From Parelaphostrongylus tenuis (taxonomy: Eukaryota > Nematoda > Chromadorea > Rhabditida > Metastrongylidae): 64,000 nucleotides of DNA. The stretch lies in assembly GCA_019055375.1 (NCBI GenBank), contig JAHQIW010004023.1:27556-91555 (forward strand). Reading direction: 5' to 3'. Made by a program: the position numbers and the translations under genes. The notes under the pieces were generated by a model. That model made no database searches, was not told the DNA's origin, and worked only from the letters and a program-made list of their open reading frames with translations. This document shows, piece by piece, positions 44,341 to 54,329 of this stretch (positions within the stretch are counted from its first letter, which is position 1; each line of letters opens with the position of its first letter).

Positions 44341-47155
44341 GCTCTTAAACGTTCCCCAAGCCGCTCGTTTCCTACTGCTCAACTCTGGGGCTAGGTCGTT
44401 CATCATGTTGATATCACGACCTAGATAGACGCAACTGGAGCATTTGGAAATTTTCGTTCCGTTGAGCGTGAATGGGGCATTAGAAACCCATCCGTTCCTC
44501 ATGAACATTGTTTTCGTTAGATTCAGTTGAAGACCGATCTTTCCACAGGCGTTATCGAAATCAGTCAACATTCGTTCCGCTTGGCTGATGTTTGGTGTTA
44601 TGAGAACGATATCGTCAGCAAAGCGAAGATGGTTTAATTGTCGACCGTCAATTTTCACTCCCATTTCGTTCCATTCTAATGTTCGCATGACGTTTTGTAG
44701 GGTGGCAGTGAATAGTTTTGGCGATATTGTATCGCCTTGTCGAACCCCTCTTCTTACGTCAATGGTGATATTGTTGTAGAATGGAGATATTCTGGTCGTG
44801 AAATCTTTATAAAGCTCACGAAGGATCATTATGTACCGAGTAGGGACGCCCTGGTTATCCAGAGCCTCTATAACCGCTTCTGTTTCCACTGAATCAAAGG
44901 CTTTCTTCAGATCGATAAAAGTGAGACAGAGTGGTTGTTTGTACTCTCGCGAAACTTCAATGAGTCTTGTGATCGTGTGGATGTGGTCTATGGTACTAAA
45001 TCCTTTTCGGAACCCTGCTTGTTCGCATGGCTGTCCTTCGTCCAGTGTTCTGTCAATCCTGTTTAGGATGACTCGAGTAAAGAGTTTATAGACAACGGAC
45101 AGCAAGCAGATTGGGCGATAATTGCCTGTGTCGTGAGGTCTCCCTTTTTGAACAACAATACGGTCTTGCTGGTTTTCCATTGAATAGGGACCTTGCATTC
45201 TGACAGGTAGCGAGTGAAGAGCCGAGCCAGGGTGTTGATGAGAACTGGCGGCAGGTTCTTCAGGTGTTCTGGTCTAATCCTGTCTGGACCGGGTGTTGTT
45301 CTGTTTTTCACCGACGATATAGCATGTCGGATTTCGGAAGGGAGGACCGGTGGGGCGACATATTCGTCCTCTTTCAATTTGTATGACGGTAAGAGGACAT
45401 GGCTAGCGAAGAGATCCGAGTAGTACTGGTGGATGATTTTCTCCATAGCCCTTCTCGAAGCTGTAAGTGTCCCGTCAGGGTATCGGAGTGCAATCATCTT
45501 GGTCTTATATTGGCGAAGCCTCGCTGGGCTTTGCGAATGCTCTTCCCAGCTTCTGCAGCTTCTGCCATAACTGCTGCTCTTCTCTCTTTAAGGTCTTCTT
45601 TTATCGCTTCTCTGCATCGTTTCGCAAATTCGGACGTAAGGTTTCGGTTGCCTACAGCTCGTGCGATTCCACGTTGACGTATCAGTTCGAGTGTCTGTGG
45701 AGACAAGCGTCTCTTCGTGACCTTAGGACTCTCGTCTTTTATAGCGCTAACGTGAAGATATTCAACGAGTCGATCGTATTCTTCGTCGATGTTGTCGACA
45801 ACGGTATCTTCCCAAGAGCCGACTAATGATTTGAATACATCCCAGTTTATGGTAGTTCTGGGACTTCGTTGTTTGAATTTAGCGGCTTTCTCTCCTCTCC
45901 TCGAAAAATCGGAACGTTGCGCGAAGGAGGCGATGGTCTGATCCCGTGTAGAACTTGGGAACAACAGCGACGTCGGTCAGGCAAAATCTTCGATTTACTA
46001 TGATGTGATCTATTTCGTTATGGTACTCTCCATTGGGAGACTCCCACGTCCATCGCTGAGAAAGAGGCTTTTGGAATTGCGAGTTACCATGGATGGTATG
46101 GGTCGTCATGATAAACTCGGATAGCCTCTCACCCTGTTCATTCCATTCTAGTCCGTGGGTCCCTATGTGACGTTCTTCAGACGTTCTTCTAGGTCCAATT
46201 TTTGCGTTAAAATCTCCGACAATGACCTTGAAGAATGTATGATCTTCTCTGAAGAATTTTTCGAGGTCCATATAGAACGCTTCGACTTCGTCTTCGTCAT
46301 AGCTTGATGTTGGTGCGTAAGCAACGAAGATGGTCAAAGCCGGCATAGAACCACATCGTTTCAACCGTAATCGTCCGATACGGGTTGTTAGTTGTTCGAA
46401 CGAATCAATGCTTCACGGTCAAATTCGATTTGACGAGGACGCCAACGCCACCGACACCTCTGCGATCGCATGTTCCAAGGAACAGTTCTTCTCCGGTGTC
46501 ATAGACAGCGTGAAAAGGATGGCGCCTTCTCGTCTCAGCCAGGCCAATGACGTCGTACCTTATTCTTCTTGCTTGAATCAATAGATCTTCTACAGCGGAT
46601 TCGTGAGCAAGGGTTCTTGCATTGTAGGTACAGATCGTCATTTTAGTCCGTTTCGATCTTGGCAGCCTAGTTCGGCCCTGAGATTTTAGCAGCCTCTCCG
46701 TACTCGTCCTACCTGGCGCTGCCGTACCAGGGGCTCTTTCGGGGTCAGGGGAATGAGGCCCATATTTGTTACTGTTTTTGGCATTTTGATACCAACGTGT
46801 AGCTTGCCAGGCTCTAAACGTGGGGGCTGGGTACTCACGAGTAGCTTGCCAGTCTCTCTCGGAAGAGCGGGAGGCGCTTATTTGTTGGAGGCGACTCCTA
46901 ACCGCCTCCCATGTACTTCCCAGCCGCTTGATTGCAGGCTTTTGGCCGACTTGACTCGTAGAAATAGAGTTTTTGTCAAGTCGGCACTGCAGAAGCAGGG
47001 AGCTCGTCCCCTGAATCCACCTGCGTCTCTGGGAAGCACACGGTCGCTTTTGGTTCGCGTTTTATTCCCCTATCCACCACCTAGGGACGCGCCACGTGCC
47101 CTCGCGACTAACCGGGCGGGATCCCTCAAAGAGGGAGGTCCGTGGAATCTATGTA
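43775..47155 (-). mobile_element. RTE-type non-LTR retrotransposon, near full length
   Basis: A non-LTR retrotransposon copies itself by target-primed reverse transcription. This minus-strand element has, in transcript order: a GC-rich 5' end (about 47155-47065), one long coding region (47061-43800) with an N-terminal segment, an apurinic-like endonuclease and a reverse transcriptase, and a terminus of short direct repeats (CAGGTGATACAGGTGATACA). No poly-A tail is present, which is usual for RTE. The 5' boundary is judged from the GC drop and is approximate. Three 5'-truncated relatives lie in the window. Confidence 0.85.
43800..47061 (-). pseudogene. RTE endonuclease/reverse transcriptase polyprotein, frameshifted
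   Basis: In the nucleus the endonuclease nicks target DNA and the reverse transcriptase copies the element RNA. The first frame is open from 47061 to 46405: an N-terminal part with the repeated motif WQATR (REYPAPTFRAWQATRW), then MTICTYNARTLAHESAVEDL and GLAETRRRHPF (endonuclease). The second frame (46364-45879) has [20 protein letters not shown] and GSDHRLLRATF (catalytic DFN and SDH). Further frames (45964-45494, 45497-45063) carry the linker and the RT start (PGPDRIRPEHLK). Then 45198-43981 has TFIDLKKAFDSVE, GVRQGDTISPKLF and the catalytic FADDIVLITPN. The C-terminal frame is 44054-43800. Five frame changes make it defective in this copy, but few stops are seen within segments, so it is a fairly young insertion. 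Confidence 0.85.
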
Positions 47156-48285
47156 TAAGTTTCAAAATCTCAGCGGGTGTTAGGAAACTTTTTCTTAACT
47201 CAATGTATTAACTGCTGATTGCTTGAAAACGTGCCAACTGTTAATTATGTAAAAGTACAACTTTTATGCAGCAAGAGTAATTTGTTGACCGATGGTAATT
47301 GTTTCGGCTGTTTTCTGTTGAATAGATGTTTTAGGCAAGTAATTTACATCATCACTGGGATGTTGTAGAAATTTAGCTCAACAATATTAGCTATTTTCAA
47401 AGAACTACTCTACACAAATGTGGATACGCTTTTTTACTTCTATTCCATTCCCTTACATATATTTCTTCGTTCTTACAACCCAGCATTATACTAAAAAAGT
47501 CTTCATAAAAGTTTTTTGTTAAGGCTCGGCACTGCAGAATATATGTTTCTGAGTTGCAGTTTTGTAACATCGACGATAAAATGTATCTGTTTTGCCTAGA
47601 AGTAGAGATCCATCGGTCAAAAGTCATCATTTCAAAGCGCATGAGCATTCTATGTACTCGAAATGTCTTTATGTTAGTCTCCTTGGTGATGAGTCATCTC
47701 TTCGCAAAGATAAAACTTTCATGGTCTCAGAACTTTGCTACAGTGATTACCAGCATATTCATTGTTATTAGAAACTCCAAGTCTCCGGGGCGAAAGAAAT
47801 ATTCTATTCGTTCTCTATTGAGAAAGCGATTTCAAAAACTGTGTATTCAGATCTAAGTTACTCAAGCTAATGAATGACTACAGAAGATCCAGTGAAGAAG
47901 TTTTGTTCGTTAAAATTCCAAGCAAATACCAGTAAATCGAACTCAGCATAAGAAGCGACCTCATCGTTCCTACAGCCCAACGAGAAGGCCCTACTAAAAA
48001 CCAAGTACAATATCAAATTTCACATTTACTAGGCTGTCAAATGATTACAAAAATGAGGTCATGAATCTGTGCCCGGAGTAAAAATTACGGGAAATCCAGT
48101 GTATTTGACTTGTACACTTTGTCGTATAGATGGTAATTCAATCATGATCTTTTACTGATTACTAAGTACTACGGTGAGAAAGAGAGTTTTGGAGCACTTT
48201 AATAAGCATGAGATAAGTTCCGTGCATATCATGAGAATATTACGGCTTTTTGTGTGATATTTTCTCACTGAAGGCCCAATATTAT
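47156..48285. other. Unassigned spacer, probable intron of the CH-domain gene
   Basis: A 100-codon frame at 47554-47856 shows no domain. No upstream exon of the CH-domain gene could be identified here. Confidence 0.3.
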
Positions 48286-48289
48286 TTGT

Positions 48290-48590
48290 CTCTATTTTCA
48301 CTTTGCTTAAGAAAAATTAGCCCGCTGTGGTCAACGGAAAGCGCGTTTTGCTGCAGTAGGACAATGCCAGAACGCACACTGCCTAGAAGACTGAAGACTA
48401 ATTTGATGAATTGTAAAGTCGAGGTTCCGCCGCATTCCGCCTACAGTCTATATTGCGTTCCATATAACCTTGGCCTTTTCCGATCAATGTAACACTTTAT
48501 GAAGAGTCGCAGTTTTGAAACGTTTGATGATGCTGTAGAAGCATTTCAAGAATTCTTTGATTCGAAATTAAAGGAATGATAGTGCGACCA
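48290..48590 (+). pseudogene. Mariner-type transposase C-terminal relic
   Basis: The order is KTNLMNCKVEVPPHSAYSLY, then CVPYNLGLFRSM (normally GWEVLPHPPYSPD.AP.DYHLFRSL), followed after a stop by SRSFETFDDAVEAFQEFFDS and KLKE (normally F.S.EEV..AL.EFFASK). It is a more diverged cousin of the 43.3 kb copy, is truncated after the FFDSK block, and is inactive. It probably lies in an intron of the CH-domain gene that follows. Confidence 0.65.
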
Positions 48591-48713
48591 CATCCGAAAC
48601 TTGACAAACATAATTATCTGGGAATTTTGTATGAATTTTTATTTGTTAGTGCTTTCTAGCTTATTTTGCATTGTGAACAAAATCATGAAAAGTTTCAAAA
48701 ACTATTCTTTTAG

Positions 48714-50245
48714 GTCTTGCTGAATATCCTACTATAAGCGTCACAAATTTTGCTTCGGATTGGAGTGATGGGCGTGCATTCTGTGCTTTGATCCATCATT
48801 TCAAACCTGAGATGGTGAGCTTAGTTTTTATTCTACTTTTCAAGTGTAACACTGATTCTTTGCCTGACAACTCTCCCGAAGAGTTAAATATTATGAATTA
48901 GATGTTCCGTTGGTACCTTTGCACTAAATCACGAGAACAATTTTTCACTATGTAATAGCTTGTTAACCAATGTTGATGTTAACTGAGAATTGCTCTCTGG
49001 AATCACGTCGCTGCCGAAAAAAAATCGTAACGTAGTGGTTATCTGAGCGCTTCTGTCCACACTTACTTTTTTTGAATTGTCAAATTTGAAGTAGGTGCTG
49101 TTGGTCTGAGAGAATGAAACACTAACTTTCACAGAATAATAGGCTGTTCAAAGTAATTGTATTGGTCAAATATATCTTCATCACTCCTGAAGTGGAACGA
49201 ATGAAATCGATTCCATACCCTCGAGAGATTGATCAGCGATGAACGCTTTGTGCTGTGTGTAAGTTCTATATAATTTCAGGATGTGTGGCCGAGTGGTTAG
49301 TTATGCTCGGCGCAGTTTGACACGGAATCGATCTCACAGCCTCCCATCACTATCCGGCTATCAAAACGAATGCCAACGGAATGTGCCAATCTGGCTGCCT
49401 TCAAGATTGCAGGTAGGCGCACTCGATCAGTACTCTACGACGTATGTGAAGAAGTTGAAATCCACAAACGAGCATGGAGATAAATTTAGTGCTGATTGTA
49501 CTGGGACCTGCGCAGTAAAAAAGGCTGTAATTCGAGTGAGAACTGAATGAAAGATGGAAAAATAGCGAAAATCCGATCTTGAACGGGAGTTGAACCCGCT
49601 TCACCCATGACGGGGACGTGTGTTACCACTACACCATCAAGGCATTGTTTTGCTACCACTAATTCTTTTATGTCTCTATAATAGCTGTCAGCCAACAAAC
49701 TATAAAACTTTCGTCGGGTAAGTAATATCGTTGGTTGATTGAAGAAGGATAGCTATGATAGGGACACTGAAGAATGAGTGATAGCGAAACGGTGCCTCGG
49801 TGATGCAGTGATAGCACGCGCCCTCGGTATGGGTGAAACGAGGGTTTAACTCCCTTATGAGGTCAGCTTTTTGCACACCATTCAAATCTCTTAGGCTTTT
49901 TTTTTAAAAATACATTGCGTAACATTGCGAAAAAAGACGTTAAAAAATAATAAGAGATCTTGAGTATTTTAGTTTTTTTTTTGTGCATGAAATCATTGTA
50001 GTTATTGGTCAAACCCATAAGATGTTACGGTAGTCAACGTGATCCTAATAGTTTCATAATGTTTCTAGGTGAATCTCTTTAAACTGATGGAGCCAAAGCT
50101 ATGTATTGTACTAGCAGTGCAGTTGGCTGAAAAACTGAATATGCACGTCGATCATGCGACATTCCTTGAACCAGCAAAAGATCACAAAAACGTCATGGCA
50201 GTAGTATTTGAATTGTACAAGAAGCATGACACTGATGAAAAATAG
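48714..50245 (+). CDS. CH-domain protein, last two exons (smoothelin-like)
   Basis: Calponin-homology domains bind actin or scaffold cytoskeletal proteins. Exon 1 (48714-48814) follows a TTTTAG acceptor and reads LAEYPTISVTNFASDWSDGR, then AFCALIHHFKPEM, the classic CH core (TNF..SW.DG.AFCALIH...P). It ends at GTGAGC. Exon 2 (50069-50245), after TTTCTAG, continues in phase with VNLFKLMEPKLCIVLAVQLA, then EKLNMHV, HATFLEPAKDHKN, VMAVVFELYKKHD and a TAG stop. This is the CH C-terminal half (A..AEKL.......D.K.VM.YV..LY). The stop about 8 residues after the domain means the CH domain is C-terminal, as in smoothelins; EHBP1 or cytospin types are alternatives. The 1254-bp intron holds tRNA-like repeats. 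Upstream exons are outside or unrecognised. No defects are seen in these two exons. Confidence 0.72.
49264..49450 (+). repeat. tRNA-derived SINE in CH-gene intron
   Basis: GTGTGGCCGAGTGGTTAG is a near-perfect A-box of a Leu/Ser-type tRNA, but the 3' half (GGAATCGATCTCACAG) lacks a folding T-arm. It runs into a SINE-like tail (CAGGTAGGCGCACTCGATCAGTAC). Not a functional tRNA. Confidence 0.5.
49576..49645 (-). repeat. tRNA-derived element (minus strand)
   Basis: On the minus strand: CCTTGATGGTGTAGTGGTAACAC, then GTCATGGGTGAA and the good T-arm GCGGGTTCAACTCCCGTTC. The acceptor stem pairs over about five bases only. The anticodon loop would start with C rather than T, so it is probably a pseudo-tRNA. 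It resembles family B in the GGGTGAA segment. Confidence 0.5.
49791..49866 (+). repeat. tRNA-derived element, family B
   Basis: Same core (CTCGGTGATGCAGTGATAGCA, GGTATGGGTGAAACGAGGG) and same 5' flank (GGGACACTGAAGAATGAGTG) as 26.82 and 52.98 kb. It lies in the CH-gene intron, outside the duplicated segment. Confidence 0.55.
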
Positions 50246-50429
50246 ACTCATTGTTCTTCCGATCTTCCGAATGAGGCCGGTTTTTCATTTCTCGCCTTAT
50301 AATCAGAATGAACCGATAAACTATGTGTTGTTATCGAACTATCATTAGTTTCTTCACACATAAGAGTTTTGAAAGCTACAAAAGCATATGAGCATCTGAA
50401 GTAAGTCTTGAGCTTAGCAATATATACGG

Positions 50430-50790
50430 GAAGCAAAGAAAATTTTCCATGAAAAAAAACCTCAATGAAATAACGAAAATCGCGCACCGATTTGAGAATT
50501 GTGCTGCTTGCAGCGATGTCAACTGCCGTGCTCAAGGGTTAAAGTAACTAAGGGGTTTGCCATTTGATTGATGTATAGAAAAGTTTCACTTTATCGCATC
50601 AAAAGTAATTTTTGTAACTCGTTCATTCAGTATCAAAACTCTTTGAAATCGAAACTGACGAAGATTTGAAACGGACTGCAGATTTTCGAATTTCCAGCGC
50701 AAATGGCAACGACGCAGAGTTTCGACAAAGAGCTTTAAGAAAAAAATTAGTCACAAGGCTTCTCAAAATACGGCTGGTTCATTGGCCAAA
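50430..50790 (+). CDS. Possible upstream exons of duplicated unknown gene, copy B
   Basis: One frame reads MKKNLNEITKIAHRFENCAA, then CSDVNCRAQG (50449-50538), with a possible GTAACT donor at 50544. A second reads SKLFEIETDEDLKRTADFRI, then SSANGNDAEFRQRALRKKL, after a TTCATTCAG acceptor (exon from 50631). Both have disrupted counterparts in copy A. The phases of the two do not join simply, so the exon model is tentative. The cysteine cluster CAACSDVNC could bind metal, but this is speculative. Confidence 0.35.
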
Positions 50791-51720
50791 GGCCACTTTG
50801 CTCGCGTATGTGAATACAACAAATTTTACCTGCTACATTGCAGAGAAGAGGTGTTTTCAGGATATAAGCACAGCGTTGGAATCGGAAACGATTTGATATC
50901 GAATAATAACCAGTACTCCGAACAAAGACTTCTGTCCGGCTAGAAATATTAGCGCCTTCAATGCAAGAAATCTCCTTCTGTAGCAACGTCGAAAAAGGAT
51001 TTTTCGAAAAAAGGCAACGTGAAGTTGCAGCCAGAAATCTAATGCTTGTTAACGCTCCTGTGAAAATTTCCTGTCCAAGGAATGAGATCGGCTTTTCCGT
51101 TTGTCGCCTCATCATGGGCAAGTACTTTATAATTATAATGACGCTTATGACGTTCATCACATACACGGTGGTGTTTCGATTTTGGCTTGGGCTCATCAGG
51201 CTTCTACCCCACTCAGTTAAGGTCGGAAGCTGGTATCCGCCTTGTTTGTACGCAACTTATCCCTCAAAAACCTATCCATAAAAGCTCTTGCGTTGCTGTC
51301 TTGAAAACTCGAGGAAAAATCGTCTCAACCAGCAGCATTCAACGACATTCATGAAGAAGGAAATTAAAAAATTATGAAATGAATTTGGACCAAACTAATT
51401 TAAAAATCAAAGAAACAAGAGATTCAAAGTATTTCTTTGAGGTATCTCTCCTAAATTCGTAGCCAAGGAGATTCTAAAAACAAGCAATTCCTAATTCATC
51501 GATTGATTTAGTGTCAAATTCCGTCGAACAGTTTTTAACGAGTTAATTTTTATAGCGACTTGAGATATCTCTTATCATAATGATAGCATTTTCAGGACTA
51601 TTTAAATGCGGCTAGATAGAGATGGATAGTATTCTTCTTCTTCGATCATTCTTCTTCAAATGGTGAGTTGTAGATTCTCATTTTCACTTTGAAACTGAGT
51701 CTGATCGCTCTAGCCGAAAG

Positions 51721-52278
51721 GATATCTCGACGTGGCTGAGTTGGTTTCCGATGAGTCAACTAAACAAGATGTACGAACAGGTGCCTCCATGGAAACAATA
51801 GAGGGTTCCTCAACTAAAAAGCGGTCGGTTATGACTTTTCTTGAGTTTTGCCTCCCTGTTTTTTGATTTCGCTTAGTATATTTGCTATAGACATCAGTCC
51901 GCGCTGGAAACAAATAACTGGGTTGTCACTGAGAAGTACATTGAACCATTGCTTGAATCGAAATCGAATGAAAGAAGCAGTACTTTAGTTCCTTACACTG
52001 GAGCCAATGCAGCAAGGAAGAAGCCTTGTAGAACGAGAAGAAAAGCTGGTGAGTTGCTCTCGACGTAGTCAAAGCCCATTTGTATCCACCGTATTTTAAA
52101 TTACTGCAGCGGGACGAACGCGTGAACATTGGGAAAACGAACGAAAGAAGATGCCAGATTCGCTGCGACAATACGATATGAACAAAATTTGGACGTTTGA
52201 GGGCCTTCGACAAAATGTACGTTGATAGTGAGATTTCGTCTATCTTTCACTTTCTAGCACTTCGACAGTTCGACTTAA
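51721..52278 (+). pseudogene. Unknown protein, terminal exons (duplicated gene, copy B)
   Basis: Exons 51721-51780 (DISTWLSWFPMSQLNKMYEQ), 51877-52048 and 52110-52216 have exactly the lengths of copy A (60, 172, 107 nt), with the same splice sites and a 96-bp first intron. The fourth exon, from 52258, hits TAA at 52276 after six codons, where copy A has AAA, so the C-terminus would lose about 24 residues. Many of the differences from copy A change amino acids (for example YIRYRYQ to YICYRHQ), consistent with weak constraint on at least one copy. Confidence 0.55.
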
Positions 52279-52975
52279 TGGTTATCAAACGTTAGCACCT
52301 GTTTAATCAGAAACATCACAGCACAGAGAGATTGGGTAAAATTTATCTGACATGACCCGTTATCAAGTTTCATTGCGCATCCCAGCACCTCCTGGATGTG
52401 ATTCGCGTCCTCGCGCGTTCATTGCCCCAAAGATCTCCGAACACATCATATGGCGCTGCTGGGCTGCTTGAAGATTTTGTCATTTTTATAGATGTCGCAG
52501 TATTCTGATCGAGGCAATTATCCTTGCAATGCTGGTGATAGCCGAGCTAACAGCGTTCTATTGTGATTTGCATATAGCTTTGTGGAAGAAAGATTGAATT
52601 AGATTCCTGTTTTGATACACTAATCGTTAATTTCTCTCGTACTAATCCTTATTACATGCACATCAACCACTGACCATTGGTATACTATCACAATCACCTC
52701 GCTATGATCGGTGAATAATTGTCATCACGGGAGAGGCTATACCTTAAAGAATTGAGTGGTGAGCGAGAATTCGACCTCAGACGGGCGTGGGCGAAACACC
52801 ATGACACTGCACAAAGAGCAGTAAAAACACCACTGTTCTTCAGTATTACGTATTACGTATAATTGGCTGTCAGATTGACTATGTTCATGAGGCGATATTG
52901 CTTATCCGACTCAAACTTGTCAAGGGATGATGGCTGATAGTTATGATAGAGACATTGAAGACTGAGTGGTTGCGA
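52279..52975. other. 3' flank of copy B gene
   Basis: Follows 26.15-26.81 kb. On the minus strand a frame with EDANHIQEVLGCAMKLDNGS stays open here, whereas copy A has a TGA in it. It overlaps the plus-strand exon and may be antisense coincidence. Confidence 0.35.
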
Positions 52976-53053
52976 AACGGTGTCTCGGTAGTGTAGTGAT
53001 AGTAAGTGCTCCGGTATGGGTGAAATGCGGGTTCAACTCTCCGTATGAGGTCG
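52976..53053 (+). repeat. tRNA-derived element, family B (duplicate of 26.82 kb)
   Basis: TCTCGGTAGTGTAGTGATAG core and TGCGGGTTCAACTCTCCG T-arm; same flank as copy A. Not a functional tRNA. Confidence 0.6.
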
Positions 53054-53284
53054 GATTCTCGCTTACTACTCAATTCTCTTAGGTATATTTGAAACACCAC
53101 GGTATTGCGAAAAAAAATAATAAAAAGGTTAGAAATCTTCGCTATTACAGGAGGAACTGCTAGAAATTCTATGGCTTCGCTTTTACTGTGAAAACATGAT
53201 GTAATTATCCCTTCTCTTGTTGATGTTGTGTATCAAGATCTTCCAACGAGGGCCACATTTATGGAGTCTTAACTCCTTCGCTGT

Positions 53285-53465
53285 AAGTTGTGAAAGCGCA
53301 AGTGAAGCACTAGTTAGAGGAGCCCTGCGCCACACATGTGATCGATGGCTCGATACGGAGATCAAGCCTTCCACCCCTCTGGAGTGGGTGAATTTGTGCC
53401 AGATTTGTCCAGTAGAACAGCAGCACTGACTTGATACCTTAGTAGGCTACTGCAGTCATCACAAA
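53285..53465 (+). repeat. tRNA-derived SINE, family C (duplicate of 27.13 kb)
   Basis: B-box GATGGCTCGATACGG and tail GTGCCAGATTTGTCCAGTAGAACAGCAG; same order as copy A. Confidence 0.6.
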
Positions 53466-53611
53466 GGCCAGATATGTGATGAATCACCTCTAACGATGCT
53501 ACAAAGGGAGTCGAATGCATAGCATGTCCCTCAACGATTGATCAACCGGCGAAGAGCTTTATCCCATATCATATCTCCCCATTCGACCGCTTTTTTATAG
53601 ATTCCGCTCTG

Positions 53612-54085
53612 AACGATCACCTGTCACCTGTTATTTCGTTGGTCGTCGAGTGACTCTAATGGGCACCAGGAACACTTCCATTTTTCTATCCGTGTGCAAG
53701 AGTAGCCCAGTGGATCCTACTCGCTTTAGGAATTCGCTGAGTATCATATCTTTCTTCTATGCTTTTCGTGAGAAAATCGGACCGTCAGGTCGATGGTCAT
53801 CCTGTAGAGCGTTTGATATTCCGAGGTATCCAGTTGGTTGGTAACGGCGCTCTCGGCTGTCGTTGAAGCACATCACGTGTACGGCCCACCTTTTTTCGAT
53901 ATCCTGGCGTGCAGAACGGCGTCTATGATCTTCGATCGTTGACGTAGGTCGGAACTTCGGATCCTTTTTCTCATTTGCGAGACACGGAATACTCTTAGCA
54001 TCGACCTTTCTACTGCGTCAAGTGATTTTTTGTCCTACTTACGTAGCGACCAGATTTCTGCTGCACACATTTAAGCAGGATAATA
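53612..54085 (-). pseudogene. 5'-truncated RTE retrotransposon tail (copy B)
   Basis: Duplicate of the 27.45-27.92 kb fragment. It matches the RTE C-terminus and terminal CACCTGTCACCTG repeat on the minus strand. Inactive fragment. Confidence 0.75.
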
Positions 54086-54221
54086 GTTTGATCTTTAATA
54101 CCCAATATCTGTCAGCGTGACTGGGTTCAATGTCGAGATCGACTACCCGGGCCAAGCCATTGACTGCTGGCGGCTGGCAGATTAGTGCGCTGAAGCGTAG
54201 AAAGAGTGATGTGCAAAATGG

Positions 54222-54294
54222 GCGTCAGTGGTGTAACGGATAGAGCACGCATTTCCAAAAAGAGTGAGGTGCGGGTTCTAGTCCCGCCTGACGC
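54222..54294 (+). repeat. tRNA-derived element with extended hairpin (family A)
   Basis: The clearest member: GCGTCAG pairs perfectly with CTGACGC; T-arm GCGGGTTCTAGTCCCGC; outer stem GTGATGTGCAAAA with TTTTGCACATTGC. The anticodon arm is not credible (ATTTCCAAAAAGAGTGAG). Confidence 0.65.
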
Positions 54295-54329
54295 GGAAGT
54301 TTTGCACATTGCTCTACATCAATGGGTAT

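Noticed and set aside
44588..45826. Several plus-strand frames of 60-119 codons
   Set aside because: All lie opposite the RTE reverse transcriptase and endonuclease coding region and show no motifs of their own.
46753..47211. 152-codon plus-strand open frame in GC-rich sequence
   Set aside because: It is antisense to the RTE 5' coding region; its length reflects high GC and few stops, not a gene.
49264..49345. Possible functional Leu/Ser tRNA
   Set aside because: The A-box is good, but no T-arm, variable arm or acceptor pairing could be found downstream.
50312..50400. Exon-like frame ending VLKATKAYEHL at a GTAAGT donor in duplication copy B
   Set aside because: Its 5' part resembles the R2-type repeat ends near 12.67, 19.1 and 59.8 kb, and copy A has a stop in it.
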